Part shown: positions 9,137 to 19,110 of the stretch, piece by piece
Position numbering within the stretch: position 1 is the stretch's first letter
Layout: each line of letters begins with the position of its first letter
The notes under the pieces: generated by a model
What the model was told of the DNA's origin: nothing
The model's input: the letters and a program-made list of their open reading frames with translations, nothing else
Databases searched by the model: none
Assembly (NCBI RefSeq): GCF_900182605.1
Contig: NZ_FXTB01000003.1
Coordinates: forward strand, 460,341-524,340
DNA length: 64,000 nt
DNA from: Saccharicrinis carchari
GTDB lineage: Bacteria > Bacteroidota > Bacteroidia > Bacteroidales > Marinilabiliaceae
Reading direction: 5' to 3'
Made by a program: the position numbers and the translations under genes

Positions 9137-10078
9137 TTAACGGCCTCCGGCATTCATGGCGCTCAGCATATTTCCGTATATGGTGTTCAATTCACCTACG
9201 GTTTTGTTGAGGCTGGATACCTGATCCCTGTAATTTTTCGCCTCCTCAACGGATTGCTTCAGATAACCGTGTATTTCGCCCAATCCTTGGTTTACATTTT
9301 CGGTAGATTGCAACTGTGTTTGTGATCCCTTTAGCTGCAACTCATAGATAGAATTGATTGATGCCAGGTTTCCGTTGAGATCGGCTAATTGGTTGTTGTA
9401 CTTTTTGCTGTTATCCGATATGCCGCTCATTTCCTGCTCCATACTTTTCGACATATTGGCGTAGGTTTCGATTAATTGCTTGCCCGATTGTGCCATATCG
9501 TTAGCCACTTTGGTGCCGGCATGCGAAATGGCATTGGCTGTAGCTGTGTAGGATTGCGTAAGTGCCTGTGTGGATTCTTCGATCGCTCTGGTAGATTTAT
9601 CCTGTATATTTCCGAATTTACCTACCGATTCAGATGCGGTTTGTATATTTTTCAGATAGCTTTGGGTGGCCAAAGATGCATCGCTTAAATCGGCCAGTTG
9701 CGAGGAGGTAGTTCCCAGTTTTTTAATTCCGTCTGCCAACTCCGTTACCGTTTGTTGATCGATATTTCCGGTTTGGATAAGCGCTTGCAGCTCACTTCCG
9801 CCACCGCCACCTCCACCGTGATGCGCCGCTTTGGGTTCTAAACCTACCAATTCGGGATAAACCAGACTCCAATCCGGCATTTCATGTGGTGGCTCAAAGG
9901 CCGACAGTGCAAAAATGATTGCTTCGGTGCCTAATCCTGCGATAAGCATATATGACGCTCCCGGCAAATGAAGTATTTTCCATAAGGCTCCAAGTATAAC
10001 TACTGAAGCCCCTAAGCCATACACCTTACCCATTACCTTTTTATATCCCGGGCTTTCAACAAATTCCGTTATGCTCAT
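9137..10078 (-). CDS. gldL: Type IX secretion/gliding motor protein GldL/PorL
   Basis: This 313-residue protein has two N-terminal membrane helices (about residues 19-36 and 41-60) and a long cytoplasmic coiled-coil tail. In GldL a membrane-buried Glu in helix 2 is required for proton-driven motor function; Glu52 in the GTEAI stretch is the likely equivalent here. A Gly-rich linker (GGGGGGG, near residue 90) joins the membrane part to the tail. It forms the inner-membrane motor with GldM encoded directly downstream. Confidence 0.95.
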   Translation of the reverse strand: MSITEFVESPGYKKVMGKVYGLGASVVILGALWKILHLPGASYMLIAGLGTEAIIFALSAFEPPHEMPDWSLVYPELVGLEPKAAHHGGGGGGGSELQALIQTGNIDQQTVTELADGIKKLGTTSSQLADLSDASLATQSYLKNIQTASESVGKFGNIQDKSTRAIEESTQALTQSYTATANAISHAGTKVANDMAQSGKQLIETYANMSKSMEQEMSGISDNSKKYNNQLADLNGNLASINSIYELQLKGSQTQLQSTENVNQGLGEIHGYLKQSVEEAKNYRDQVSSLNKTVGELNTIYGNMLSAMNAGGR

Positions 10079-10157
10079 AATTGTATTGTGTTAATCTGTT
10101 TCTTACTCAAAGTTTACGAATAGTTTAGTTAAGATGAATTGATTTCGTTATCAATTT

Positions 10158-11486
10158 TTAGTCCCCAATATAATCTCTCACACATCTGAAACCGATAAAC
10201 GATTTAGCGGAATCTTGATATTCGTAGGTGCGGGTACCGCATTGTAAGTAGTATCCCACATCTTTCCATGATCCACCACGTATCACTTTTCGTTTCATTA
10301 CATGTGGATCGTCGGGCAGTGCATTGTATTTGTAGTCGGGGTTAAAATCGTGCGTAAAACTATAAGCCGACTCATCAAAGGCTCCGGATGTCCACTCAGC
10401 CACGTTACCGGACATATCGAACAAACCAAAATCGTTGGGTGCATAGGATGCCACTGCCATGGTTGTGTTGCCACCGTCGTCGGCATATCGGCCCCTAAGT
10501 GGTTTAAAGTTGGCCAGGAAGCATCCTTTATCGTTGCGTGTATAAAGTCCACCCCAAGGGTACATTTGATTTTCTAAACCACCCCGGGCAGCATATTCCC
10601 ACTCTGCTTCGGTGGGTAAGCGATATTCCATCACTTCAGCCTCTCCTTTGTTTCGCAGAAAGTTGTTCATCAATCTTGAACGCCAAATGGTAAAGGCGGT
10701 AGCTTGCTTAAAGGTTACGCCCACCACGGGATATTCGTAGAAACCAACGTGCCAAAAATATTTTTCTGTCCAGGGCTCATTGAATGAATAGGTAAAATCG
10801 GCAATCCAGCACAAAGTATCGGGATATACGTTTACATTATCTTTCATTATAAAGTTAGAACGGTCGCTAATGGCTGATTCCTCACCTTTTTGATCATAGG
10901 TAACCCCTTCGTACTGTTTGGTTTCAAAATTATAACGATTGGTTTTTTTTGCCGCTTGTTGCATATCCACCCATTCGTACTCATAGGTTAACTTGCGGGA
11001 ATCAATTTCCTTTCTGCGGAAAAATCTTTCGTTTTCCGGTAAAAACATTTCTTCCAACACCTCGGCATACTCCTCGTTGTCCCATTCCAGTCTTGCATCC
11101 CAATCCAGTATAGGCGGATCCAGTTCGTTACCTAACAGATCTTCTGTTATCACGAATTCTTCAAACTGCTCGCCTAAGAGCTGACGTGCGATAGAATCGC
11201 GCACCCAGTGAATAAACTGGCGATATTCGCTGTTGGTTATTTCCGTTTCGTCCATCCAAAAAGAACGGATAGAAACTGTTTTTGACTGTGCGGTCATGGA
11301 CCAGGCAGCATCCTGATCGTTAGGCCCCATGTTAAAACTTCCTTGCGGAATAAATAACATGCCATATGGATCCGGTTCGTAAAAGGTACCCTTTAGAGGT
11401 ACGCCGGTAAGTTCGCCTCCTCCAGAATTACTACATCCGCTTAAGATAGTGACAACGATGACACTAAGAGCTAGTACTTTCTTCAT
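10158..11486 (-). CDS. gldK: Type IX secretion lipoprotein GldK/PorK
   Basis: This 442-residue lipoprotein has a signal peptide ending in the lipobox LSGC, with Cys18 as the lipid attachment site. The rest is an FGE-sulfatase-like fold, with landmarks MDETEITNSEYRQF, RLPTEAEWEYAARGG, MSGNVAEWTS and IRGGSWKD. GldK/PorK forms the outer-membrane-associated ring with GldN, and the FGE-like fold is thought to be structural here. It lies 40 bp downstream of porP and 79 bp upstream of gldL. Confidence 0.95.
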   Translation of the reverse strand: MKKVLALSVIVVTILSGCSNSGGGELTGVPLKGTFYEPDPYGMLFIPQGSFNMGPNDQDAAWSMTAQSKTVSIRSFWMDETEITNSEYRQFIHWVRDSIARQLLGEQFEEFVITEDLLGNELDPPILDWDARLEWDNEEYAEVLEEMFLPENERFFRRKEIDSRKLTYEYEWVDMQQAAKKTNRYNFETKQYEGVTYDQKGEESAISDRSNFIMKDNVNVYPDTLCWIADFTYSFNEPWTEKYFWHVGFYEYPVVGVTFKQATAFTIWRSRLMNNFLRNKGEAEVMEYRLPTEAEWEYAARGGLENQMYPWGGLYTRNDKGCFLANFKPLRGRYADDGGNTTMAVASYAPNDFGLFDMSGNVAEWTSGAFDESAYSFTHDFNPDYKYNALPDDPHVMKRKVIRGGSWKDVGYYLQCGTRTYEYQDSAKSFIGFRCVRDYIGD

Positions 11487-11526
11487 AATATTTCAGACTA
11501 TCGGTATTTTATAATTGTGTTCTCTA

Positions 11527-12474
11527 TCATAAATATCTAACGCTTTTATAGCGTTTTGTTCTTTTCTCGAAATTAATATCCAGGTTGTATCCTACCATTA
11601 TTTCGTGTGTCCCCCCGTTTCCGGTTGCGGCAATAGCCGATGTGCTTATATCATAACTGTAGCCAAATTTAACGCCGTTTTTCATTTCTATGCCAGCCAG
11701 CAATACAATAGCATCCTGATAACGATAGGTCAGTCCGCCCCAATATCTTCCTCTGTATTTTACCAGTGCATTAATATCAAGCTGTATGCTTCTTCTGTCT
11801 GTTTTAAAGAAGAACGAAGGTAAAAATTCGTATGCCGTATCTTCTATTTTATGCTTATACCCTCCAAGTAGGTAAAATGTTCCAGTTGTTTTAAAATTAA
11901 ATTCATTTTTATAGTTCGCTTCGGGACTATTGATGTGTGATAAGGAGGCTCCTGCGTAAAACTTTTTACTATTGTAATACACCCCTAAACCTGCATCAAA
12001 GGCCGAACCCGATTGATCTGTTAACGGAATGTTTCCGTCGGTGGCATCGTAAACATCGCCTTTAAGATTATCCAGATTCCACATTGCTTTTAAACTTTGA
12101 TTTAGCAATCCGGCATTTACTCCCAGCGATAGACTTCCTTTGTCAAGCTCCCATTTTACTGCATAAGTTAAATGCATCGACAGATTGGTAAAATTCCCTA
12201 TTTCGTCGTTTAAAATGTTAAGCCCCAATCCGGCATCTATTCCCATGAATTTGATTGGCATATCGCCACTAAAAACCGTTGTTTTTATGGCCATGTTGCC
12301 TCTCCACTGATTTCTGTTTAAGGCCACCAGATTTATCCCTTCGTTTGCACCGGCAAACGCCGGGTTAACGGCAAGTTTGTTAAACATATTTTGGCTGAAC
12401 TGCGGATCGTATTGCGAATTAACATGGAACGCAGCCGCGCAAAATATAACAAAAATCAGAATTCTCCTAAACAT
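11527..12474 (-). CDS. porP: PorP/SprF family outer-membrane protein
   Basis: This 315-residue protein has a signal peptide (residues about 1-20, ending VNS-QYD). It continues with the family-typical DPQFSQNMFNKLAVNPAFAG segment, then a beta-barrel with alternating strands. PorP/SprF proteins are T9SS outer-membrane components that anchor or deliver cargo at the cell surface. It is the first gene of the T9SS core operon, in the same order as in Porphyromonas gingivalis (porP-K-L-M-N). Confidence 0.93.
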   Translation of the reverse strand: MFRRILIFVIFCAAAFHVNSQYDPQFSQNMFNKLAVNPAFAGANEGINLVALNRNQWRGNMAIKTTVFSGDMPIKFMGIDAGLGLNILNDEIGNFTNLSMHLTYAVKWELDKGSLSLGVNAGLLNQSLKAMWNLDNLKGDVYDATDGNIPLTDQSGSAFDAGLGVYYNSKKFYAGASLSHINSPEANYKNEFNFKTTGTFYLLGGYKHKIEDTAYEFLPSFFFKTDRRSIQLDINALVKYRGRYWGGLTYRYQDAIVLLAGIEMKNGVKFGYSYDISTSAIAATGNGGTHEIMVGYNLDINFEKRTKRYKSVRYL

Positions 12475-12661
12475 TTGGTTCAGTTATAAAAAACTCAAAG
12501 AACGCCTGTTTTATTTGGATTGCCCATCTTGTTAATGTTGTGTTCGTTAAAACTTAAACACATAACATTTTGTGCTCATAAAACTGGGTTCGTATACTTT
12601 ATTTTATTTATAAAGGTTTCGTTTTTATTCGTTAAACATGTTAATTTTACAAAAAGCTGTT

Positions 12662-13825
12662 TTATCCTTGGTTTTGTTTTTTATAGAACTTCCACCATTT
12701 ATCGGGTAACTCACCGCTTTGTGCCTTCAAATAATCTTTTTTACTACAAGCCAGTAATTTTATCCCGTTTTTCCATGGTACTTCAATCCACCATCTATTG
12801 TTCAATCTGTTTGAATAGAAACGTATATGAACGTCAAAATCGTGTAAATGAACCACAGAAATTTTATACTCCTGCATGTGCTCTTTGGGTATCTCCCTTG
12901 TATACTGGGACTTAGCATCTAAAAAATGCCAAATTATTTCTGCGCAGAGCATGCTTCCTTTGCCCGTTTTATCAATTGTAGGGTTGTATTCGCTTAAGCA
13001 AAATGCTTTTGAAGTAGCTCCGGCACCTGCATACCAGGCCAATTGACAAGCTTCGTATCCGGTAAAACCGTTTATATTAATATTTGAATAATAGGGCAAA
13101 TAGCTTTGCTGTATAGCGCCTACATCAAAACAAAACAATTCGGCATCGCGACAAAACGGTTCGGCACAATCTATGTTTTCGCCTCTTAATTCTTTTAACC
13201 GCACACATTCCCATCCCAGCCGGTTCATTTTACTTACCTGGCTTTCGCCCAAAAGATAGTTTTGTGCACCTAGTATGTTCAATTCAAATATATCTTTATT
13301 GTAATGTGCACCCAGTTCGGATAAAAAGGTGTGTGCGCTAAAATCGGTTCCGTTATGGCAAAAGTCGAGTTTTGCATCTACGATGGTTACAGATAAATCA
13401 TTTTTATCCCTGGCCAATCCTTTTGTTAGCGGCAGCACGTAATCCTGTCCCCCTCCCACAAGGAGCATGCACAGCCCTGAAGCGCTTAATAATTGTGTTA
13501 CTTCGGCAAGGGCAAAATACCTGTCATTTAAAGTTTTACCTTTCAGGTTGCCCAGATCCACAATCTGAATATCTCTGCTTGTTTTCCGTAAGGCCGATAA
13601 GCTATCTCTTATGGTACTTACGGCCTGACTGCAGCCTTGGTTTTGTGGCGCATTTTTATCATCTGCCAATCCCACAATAGCTACCTCAAATTTTTTAAGA
13701 TCGTTGAAGTCCCAGCCATCTGCTATACCATATACGATTTGATTGCCCAAGGTATCTTCCAACGGCATTAATTGGTTGATTACTTTGGCAGGTGTTACGG
13801 TTTCGAAAAAATCACTAAGCTGCAC
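12662..13825 (-). CDS. Arginase-fold protein with degenerate metal site
   Basis: This 387-residue protein resembles the arginase/agmatinase/formimidoylglutamase superfamily. Active members bind two Mn ions through GGGH, DAHxD and DxDxxDP motifs. Here the corresponding stretches read GGGQD (124-128), DAKLD (150-154) and FDVGAIQQS (233-241). Several metal-binding His and Asp residues are therefore missing and it is probably not an active ureohydrolase. It begins at a GTG 18 bp downstream of the topA stop and ends 187 bp before porP, so it lies between topA and the T9SS operon on the same strand. A regulatory or binding role is inference only. Confidence 0.7.
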   Translation of the reverse strand: MQLSDFFETVTPAKVINQLMPLEDTLGNQIVYGIADGWDFNDLKKFEVAIVGLADDKNAPQNQGCSQAVSTIRDSLSALRKTSRDIQIVDLGNLKGKTLNDRYFALAEVTQLLSASGLCMLLVGGGQDYVLPLTKGLARDKNDLSVTIVDAKLDFCHNGTDFSAHTFLSELGAHYNKDIFELNILGAQNYLLGESQVSKMNRLGWECVRLKELRGENIDCAEPFCRDAELFCFDVGAIQQSYLPYYSNININGFTGYEACQLAWYAGAGATSKAFCLSEYNPTIDKTGKGSMLCAEIIWHFLDAKSQYTREIPKEHMQEYKISVVHLHDFDVHIRFYSNRLNNRWWIEVPWKNGIKLLACSKKDYLKAQSGELPDKWWKFYKKQNQG

Positions 13826-13843
13826 AATCTTTACTTTTGGATG

Positions 13844-16291
13844 TTACTTTTTGGTAGCCTTTTTGGCAGCCGTTTTTTTTGTTGCTTTTGTCGAAGTTTT
13901 TTTAGCGCTTGTTTTTTTGGCAGCGGTTTTTTTAGCCGGGGCTTTTTTGCCGGTTTTTTTACCACCTTCTTTAATCAACTTCTGACAGTCCTCCAGGGTA
14001 AGTGCCTTGGGATCGGTGTCCTTGGGTATCTTATAATTCTTTTTTTGGTAAGAAATATAAGGACCAAAGCGCCCGTTTAAAACCTGTATTTCCGGATCTT
14101 CCTCAAAGCTTTTGATATGCTTTTCCTTGTCGGCTTTTCTTTTTTCTTTGATCAGCTCAATAGCTCTGTCAAGTTCAATTTCCAAGGGGTCGTCGATTCC
14201 TTTCTTTAAGGATACAAATTTGCCGTCGTGTCGGACGTATGGCCCGAACCGGCCTATGCCTACAACTACTTTTTTGTCTTCAAAAAGTCCTAAGTCGCGG
14301 GGAAGGTCGAACAAGCGCAAGGCCTGCTCAAGGGTGATTGTTTCCAGATGCTGGCCTTTTTGTAGCGAGGCAAATTTGGGTTTCTCTACCTCTTCATCGT
14401 CGCTGCTCTCACCCATTTGAGCCATGGGGCCATAACGACCAATTTTTACCAATACCGGTTTTCCGGTTTTGGGGTCGTTACCCAGCTGGCGTTCACCCGT
14501 ATTGCGTTCAGAGTTTTCAAGGGTTTCCTCAACCTGCTGATGAAAGCTTTGATAGAACTCGTCGATAGACTCGTTCCAAACCACTTTGCCCATGGATATT
14601 TCGTCGAACTCCATTTCTACCTTCGCCGTAAAATCGTAGCTAAAGATATTGGGGAAGTACTTCATCAAAAAATCATTGACCACCATGCCTATATCGGTGG
14701 GGAAGAGTTTGTTGCGCTCGGCACCACTTATTTCGGTTTTTTCCTGACTTACAAGGGCATCGTCTTTTAGCGCTATATACCGGTAATTCCTTTTTATCCC
14801 CTCGCGCTCTTCCTTCACCACATAACCCCGGTTCTGTATGGTAGAAATGGTGGGTGCATACGTAGAAGGACGGCCTATACCCAGGTCTTCCAGCTTTTTA
14901 ACAAGTGATGCTTCGGAGTAGCGGGGCGGTTTTTGGCTCCATCGTTCACGTGCCTCTATCACATTATAGGAAAGCTTATCGCCCACCTTCATCGGTGGTA
15001 ATAATCCAGCATCTTCTTCCTCATCGTTATCGCCCTCATTTTCTGAAGATTGAAGATATACTTTCAGAAAGCCGTCGAACTTGATTACCTCGCCATTGGC
15101 TACAAAATGTTCTTTTACTCCATCGGCTTTTATTTGTACTGTGGTTTTCTCCAGTTGGGCATCGCTCATTTGCGAGGCGATGGTGCGTTTCCAGATGAGG
15201 TCGTATAGCTTTTGTTCCTGTTGCGAACCGCTCACCCCGGGTTTGCTTAGGTCGGTAGGCCGTATGGCTTCGTGCGCTTCCTGTGCGCCTTTGCTCTTGG
15301 TATGGTACTTTCGTATTTTCAGATACGCTTCGCCCATATTTGATGTAATTTGTTCGCTTGCCATTTTAAGGGCTGTGTCGGATAAGTTAACCGAATCGGT
15401 ACGCATGTAGGTTATCTTACCCCCCTCGTACAGCTTCTGTGCTACTGACATGGTTTGTCCTACTGAAAAACCGAGCTTTCGGCTAGCCTCCTGCTGCAGG
15501 GTAGACGTAGTAAAAGGAGCTGCCGGAGATTTTTTTAAGGGCTTTTTGCTAACATCGCTAACGCTAAAGTTGGCTCCCTTACAACTTTCTAAAAAAGATG
15601 TTGTTTCTTCAGGGCTCTTAAATCGCTTCGGTAATTCGGCTTTTATTTCCGTTATTTTACCATCGTCATTGGTAATGGTAAATACCGCGGTTACACGGTA
15701 GGATGATTCGGGTTTAAAGGCAAATATTTCCCTTTCGCGTTCCACGATTAATCTTACGGTAACCGATTGCACGCGACCCGCAGAAAGCGAGGGTTTTACC
15801 TTTTTCCATAGCACGGGCGAAAGTTCAAAACCCACCAGCCTGTCCAATACGCGTCGGGCTTGTTGTGCATTTACCAAATTGATATTTATATCGCGGGGAT
15901 TTTCCACTGCCTTAAGTATGGCAGGTTTTGTTATCTCGTGAAATACAATGCGTTTTGTATTTTCGGGTGTTAAGCCTAATTCTTCGTACAGGTGCCACGC
16001 AATGGCTTCTCCTTCGCGGTCTTCATCCGAAGCCAGCCAAACCGTTTCAGCATCCTTGGCCAGTTTCTTTAATTCTTTTACCACCTCCTTTTTATCGTCG
16101 GAAACCACATAATGCGGTTTGTAGTTATTGGCAACATCAACACCATAATCCTTTTTGGCCAAATCGCGTATATGCCCGTAGCTCGATTTCACTAAAAAAT
16201 CCTTTCCCAGGAATTTTTCAATGGTCTTTGCCTTGGCGGGAGACTCCACAATTACCAAATTTTTTTCGCTTGCACTACTTTTTTTTGCCAT
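13844..16291 (-). CDS. topA: DNA topoisomerase I with lysine-rich tail
   Basis: This 815-residue type IA topoisomerase relaxes negative supercoils. The N-terminus has the TOPRIM motif IVESPAKAKTIEKFLG, then DEDREGEAIAWHL. The catalytic Tyr is in the ITYMRTDS motif. C-terminal topoisomerase repeats are recognised by recurring GRFGPY blocks near residues 625, 705 and 755, without the Cys4 zinc fingers of E. coli TopA. The last 45 or so residues are a Lys/Ala/Thr tail resembling histone H1, which should bind DNA without sequence specificity. The arginase-fold gene follows 18 bp downstream. Confidence 0.95.
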   Translation of the reverse strand: MAKKSSASEKNLVIVESPAKAKTIEKFLGKDFLVKSSYGHIRDLAKKDYGVDVANNYKPHYVVSDDKKEVVKELKKLAKDAETVWLASDEDREGEAIAWHLYEELGLTPENTKRIVFHEITKPAILKAVENPRDININLVNAQQARRVLDRLVGFELSPVLWKKVKPSLSAGRVQSVTVRLIVEREREIFAFKPESSYRVTAVFTITNDDGKITEIKAELPKRFKSPEETTSFLESCKGANFSVSDVSKKPLKKSPAAPFTTSTLQQEASRKLGFSVGQTMSVAQKLYEGGKITYMRTDSVNLSDTALKMASEQITSNMGEAYLKIRKYHTKSKGAQEAHEAIRPTDLSKPGVSGSQQEQKLYDLIWKRTIASQMSDAQLEKTTVQIKADGVKEHFVANGEVIKFDGFLKVYLQSSENEGDNDEEEDAGLLPPMKVGDKLSYNVIEARERWSQKPPRYSEASLVKKLEDLGIGRPSTYAPTISTIQNRGYVVKEEREGIKRNYRYIALKDDALVSQEKTEISGAERNKLFPTDIGMVVNDFLMKYFPNIFSYDFTAKVEMEFDEISMGKVVWNESIDEFYQSFHQQVEETLENSERNTGERQLGNDPKTGKPVLVKIGRYGPMAQMGESSDDEEVEKPKFASLQKGQHLETITLEQALRLFDLPRDLGLFEDKKVVVGIGRFGPYVRHDGKFVSLKKGIDDPLEIELDRAIELIKEKRKADKEKHIKSFEEDPEIQVLNGRFGPYISYQKKNYKIPKDTDPKALTLEDCQKLIKEGGKKTGKKAPAKKTAAKKTSAKKTSTKATKKTAAKKATKK

Positions 16292-16446
16292 CTACTCTGA
16301 TCTTATATCGTTTAATTCCTTTTTTCTCAAAAAAATCTGATTTGTTTTATCAAATTGATTATTTATCAAGGAATTATTTATACGGGTTATTTTAAAGGCG
16401 TCAAATTTATAAAATAATCCTTACAATACTAAAAGGGTGATGTAAA

Positions 16447-16465
16447 GTAAAAATACTATTTTTAC
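16447..16465. promoter_or_regulatory. Perfect 9-bp palindrome upstream of PBP1A
   Basis: GTAAAAATA and TATTTTTAC flank a single central C. The palindrome ends 25 bp before the PBP1A start. The second half contains a near-match to the -7 element (TATTTTTA). It could be an operator overlapping the promoter, or chance in AT-rich DNA. Confidence 0.3.
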
Positions 16466-16490
16466 GCCATAAAAATCAACATACAACATT

Positions 16491-18851
16491 ATGAGTTCAA
16501 ACAGCAAAGGTGTAGGCAGGTTTCTAAGATGGTTTTGGGGCAGTATATTATTAGGCTTACTTTTCGTATTCCTGTTGTTTTTATTGATAGCTAAAGGCTA
16601 TTTGGGTATTATGCCTTCATTTGAGGAGCTGGAAAATCCCAAAAGCAATTTGGCCAGTCAGGTTATTTCAGAAGACCACAAGATATTGGGTAATTTTGCC
16701 ATTGAAAACAGGACTTACGTTGATTATTCCGATCTATCGCCCAATATTGTAAATGCACTTATAGCCACGGAAGACTTGCGTTTTTATGATCACTCGGGGA
16801 TAGACCCCCGCGGATTGGCAAGGGTGGTTTTTCGCACCCTAATACTTGGCGACAAAGGCTCCGGAGGGGGGAGTACCATCACACAGCAGTTGGCCAAACT
16901 GTTATTCCACGAGCCCGCAAAAAATATATGGGAAAGAGGCTTGCAAAAGCTTAACGAATGGGTGATTGCGGTTAAGTTGGAGCGTAGCTACACCAAAAAC
17001 GAAATATTAACCATGTATTTGAATAAGGTGGGATATATTTACGATGCCTACGGTATTCAATCGGCAGCACAAACATTTTTTGCGGCCACTACAGACTCCA
17101 TAAAAATAGAGGAAGCGGCAGTATTGGTGGGCATGCTCAAAAATCCGTCTCTTTTTAACCCTGTCCGACGGAAAGATACCACTGAATTTAGACGTAACGT
17201 GGTTTTAAATCAGATGCGCAAGGCACAGCATATAAGTGATTCCGAATACGATTCGCTTAAAAATATACCACTAACGCTAAAGTTTGCCCGTAGGGATCAT
17301 AAGGAAGGTGTAGCCCCTTATTTTCGCGAACACATTCGTCTTACCCTTACGGCCAGGAAACCCGAAAGAGAAAATTATCCCTCGTATTTGAACGATAAAT
17401 TTATTGCCGACAGCATTGAATGGGAAAACAACCCTATCTATGGTTTTATAAACAAAACGCTGCAGCCCGATGGATCACGCTACAATATTTATAGCGATGG
17501 TTTAAAAATATACAGCACCGTTAACTATAAAATGCAAACCTATGCCGAGAATGCGGTGAAGGAACACTTAGCCAATGATTTGCAGAAAGCGTTTTTTAAA
17601 GAAAAAAAAGGACGTGCACGCGCACCCTTTACCAATAAAATAACACAGGAGCAATACGAAGGTATTATAAACAGAGCCATCCGCAATTCCGATAGATACC
17701 GGAACATGCAAAAGGAAGGAATAGACCGCGATTCAATAATGGAATCGTTTAAAATTCCGGTGCCTATGAAGGTGTTTACCTGGGATGGCGAACGCGACAC
17801 GATACTAACTCCGTTAGACAGTATCATACATCTTAAATATTATTTGAGGGCCAGCTTTTTTTCCATCGACCCCAATAGCGGCCATGTGAAAGCCTATGTG
17901 GGAGGACCCAATTTTAAATATTTTATGTATGACATGGTATCTCAGGGTAAGCGGCAAGTGGGATCCACCATCAAGCCTTTGGTATATACCCTGGCCATGC
18001 AAGAAGGGCATACGCCTTGCGATTTGGTACCAAACATACCGCAAACATTTGTGCTCCCCGACGGAAAGACCTGGACGCCACGAGACGACGGCAGGCGCCG
18101 TAAAGGCGAGATGGTGACCCTTAAGTGGGGGCTGGCCAACTCCAATAATAACATTTCGGCATGGGTGATGAAGCAATATAATCCGAAAGCTGTGGCCGAT
18201 ATGATACACGAGTTGGGAATACTGAGTCCCATTGATCCCGTACCCTCGCTATGTTTAGGTACTCCGGATTTTTCGTTGAATGAAATGGTAAGTGCCTACA
18301 GTACTTTTGTTAACAAGGGTGTTCGCATTGAACCCCTGATGATTTCGAGGATAGAGGATCGGTACGGCAATGTAATTGCCCAGTTTAGTCCCAATAAAAA
18401 AGAAGTGATAAGCGAACAGACAGCTTATCTAATGTTAAACTTGCTGCAGGGGGTTGTAAATAGGGGAACCGGTATACGTTTGCGCTACACATATAATTTT
18501 ACCGGGCAAATGGGAGGCAAAACCGGCACTTCGCAAAACCACTCCGATGGCTGGTTTATTGGTGTAACACCTAACTTGGTAAGCGGTGTATGGGTGGGTG
18601 GCGAAGACAGGGATATCCATTTTGATGGTATACGCATGGGGCAAGGGGCTAATATGGCCTTGCCTATATGGGCCTTATATATGAAGCAGGTTTATGCCGA
18701 TGATTCGCTGGCCATAACGGAGGAGGATGTTTTTGAGGAGCCTGTTAACTTTAATATATCGCTGGATTGCAGCGACGACATAAAAACCAGCATTGAAGGG
18801 GAAGAGGTTGAAGAGGAGTATGTCAATGGCACGGAGGAAGAGTTTATGTAG
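16491..18851 (+). CDS. mrcA: Class A penicillin-binding protein 1A
   Basis: This 786-residue bifunctional peptidoglycan synthase has one N-terminal membrane helix (about residues 14-36). The glycosyltransferase 51 domain carries the catalytic ATEDLRFYDHSG motif and GGSTITQQLAK. The transpeptidase domain carries the SxxK serine in GSTIKP, SNNN and the KTGT motif in GGKTGTSQ. All catalytic signatures are intact. It polymerises and cross-links the cell wall on the outer face of the inner membrane. The C-terminus is acidic. A strong hairpin terminator follows 8 bp after the stop. Confidence 0.95.
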   Translation: MSSNSKGVGRFLRWFWGSILLGLLFVFLLFLLIAKGYLGIMPSFEELENPKSNLASQVISEDHKILGNFAIENRTYVDYSDLSPNIVNALIATEDLRFYDHSGIDPRGLARVVFRTLILGDKGSGGGSTITQQLAKLLFHEPAKNIWERGLQKLNEWVIAVKLERSYTKNEILTMYLNKVGYIYDAYGIQSAAQTFFAATTDSIKIEEAAVLVGMLKNPSLFNPVRRKDTTEFRRNVVLNQMRKAQHISDSEYDSLKNIPLTLKFARRDHKEGVAPYFREHIRLTLTARKPERENYPSYLNDKFIADSIEWENNPIYGFINKTLQPDGSRYNIYSDGLKIYSTVNYKMQTYAENAVKEHLANDLQKAFFKEKKGRARAPFTNKITQEQYEGIINRAIRNSDRYRNMQKEGIDRDSIMESFKIPVPMKVFTWDGERDTILTPLDSIIHLKYYLRASFFSIDPNSGHVKAYVGGPNFKYFMYDMVSQGKRQVGSTIKPLVYTLAMQEGHTPCDLVPNIPQTFVLPDGKTWTPRDDGRRRKGEMVTLKWGLANSNNNISAWVMKQYNPKAVADMIHELGILSPIDPVPSLCLGTPDFSLNEMVSAYSTFVNKGVRIEPLMISRIEDRYGNVIAQFSPNKKEVISEQTAYLMLNLLQGVVNRGTGIRLRYTYNFTGQMGGKTGTSQNHSDGWFIGVTPNLVSGVWVGGEDRDIHFDGIRMGQGANMALPIWALYMKQVYADDSLAITEEDVFEEPVNFNISLDCSDDIKTSIEGEEVEEEYVNGTEEEFM

Positions 18852-18858
18852 TGGTAAG

Positions 18859-18897
18859 AAACGAGGGTTTCGTTTTAAACGAAGCTCTCGTTTTTTT
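18859..18897 (+). terminator. Intrinsic terminator of the PBP1A gene
   Basis: A long stem pairs ACGAGGGTTTCG with CGAAGCTCTCGT, with two G-T wobbles, and is followed by seven T. It starts just after the PBP1A stop codon. Confidence 0.8.
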
Positions 18898-18940
18898 AAG
18901 CAAAGTCTCTTAGTTTCTTGCAGCTAACAATCAAAAACCA

Positions 18941-18967
18941 AAGGGCATCGCTCCAGGCGATACCCCG
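18941..18967. repeat. REP-like hairpin, copy A
   Basis: GGGcATCGC pairs with GCGATaCCC across a five-base loop, with one internal C-A mismatch. The same layout (GGGcATC...GATaCCC) occurs again at 19111-19140, so this looks like a repeat family. Confidence 0.5.
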
Positions 18968-18987
18968 GGTTAAAATACGAGCCCGTA

Positions 18988-19017
18988 CTTCCCCTTGTTC
19001 TCAGGAACAAAGGGAAG
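18988..19017. repeat. Strong intergenic hairpin
   Basis: Thirteen-base arms, CTTCCCcTTGTTC and GAACAAaGGGAAG, have one mismatch and flank the loop TCAG. There is no T-run. Function is unknown. Confidence 0.5.
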
Positions 19018-19110
19018 AACCATTTACATATTACTTGCAATTTGTAAGTTACGTCAAAATGTTTTTTGACTTTTGAGACAGCCCCTTGGTTGTTTTGGTT
19101 AGGTTTTCAC

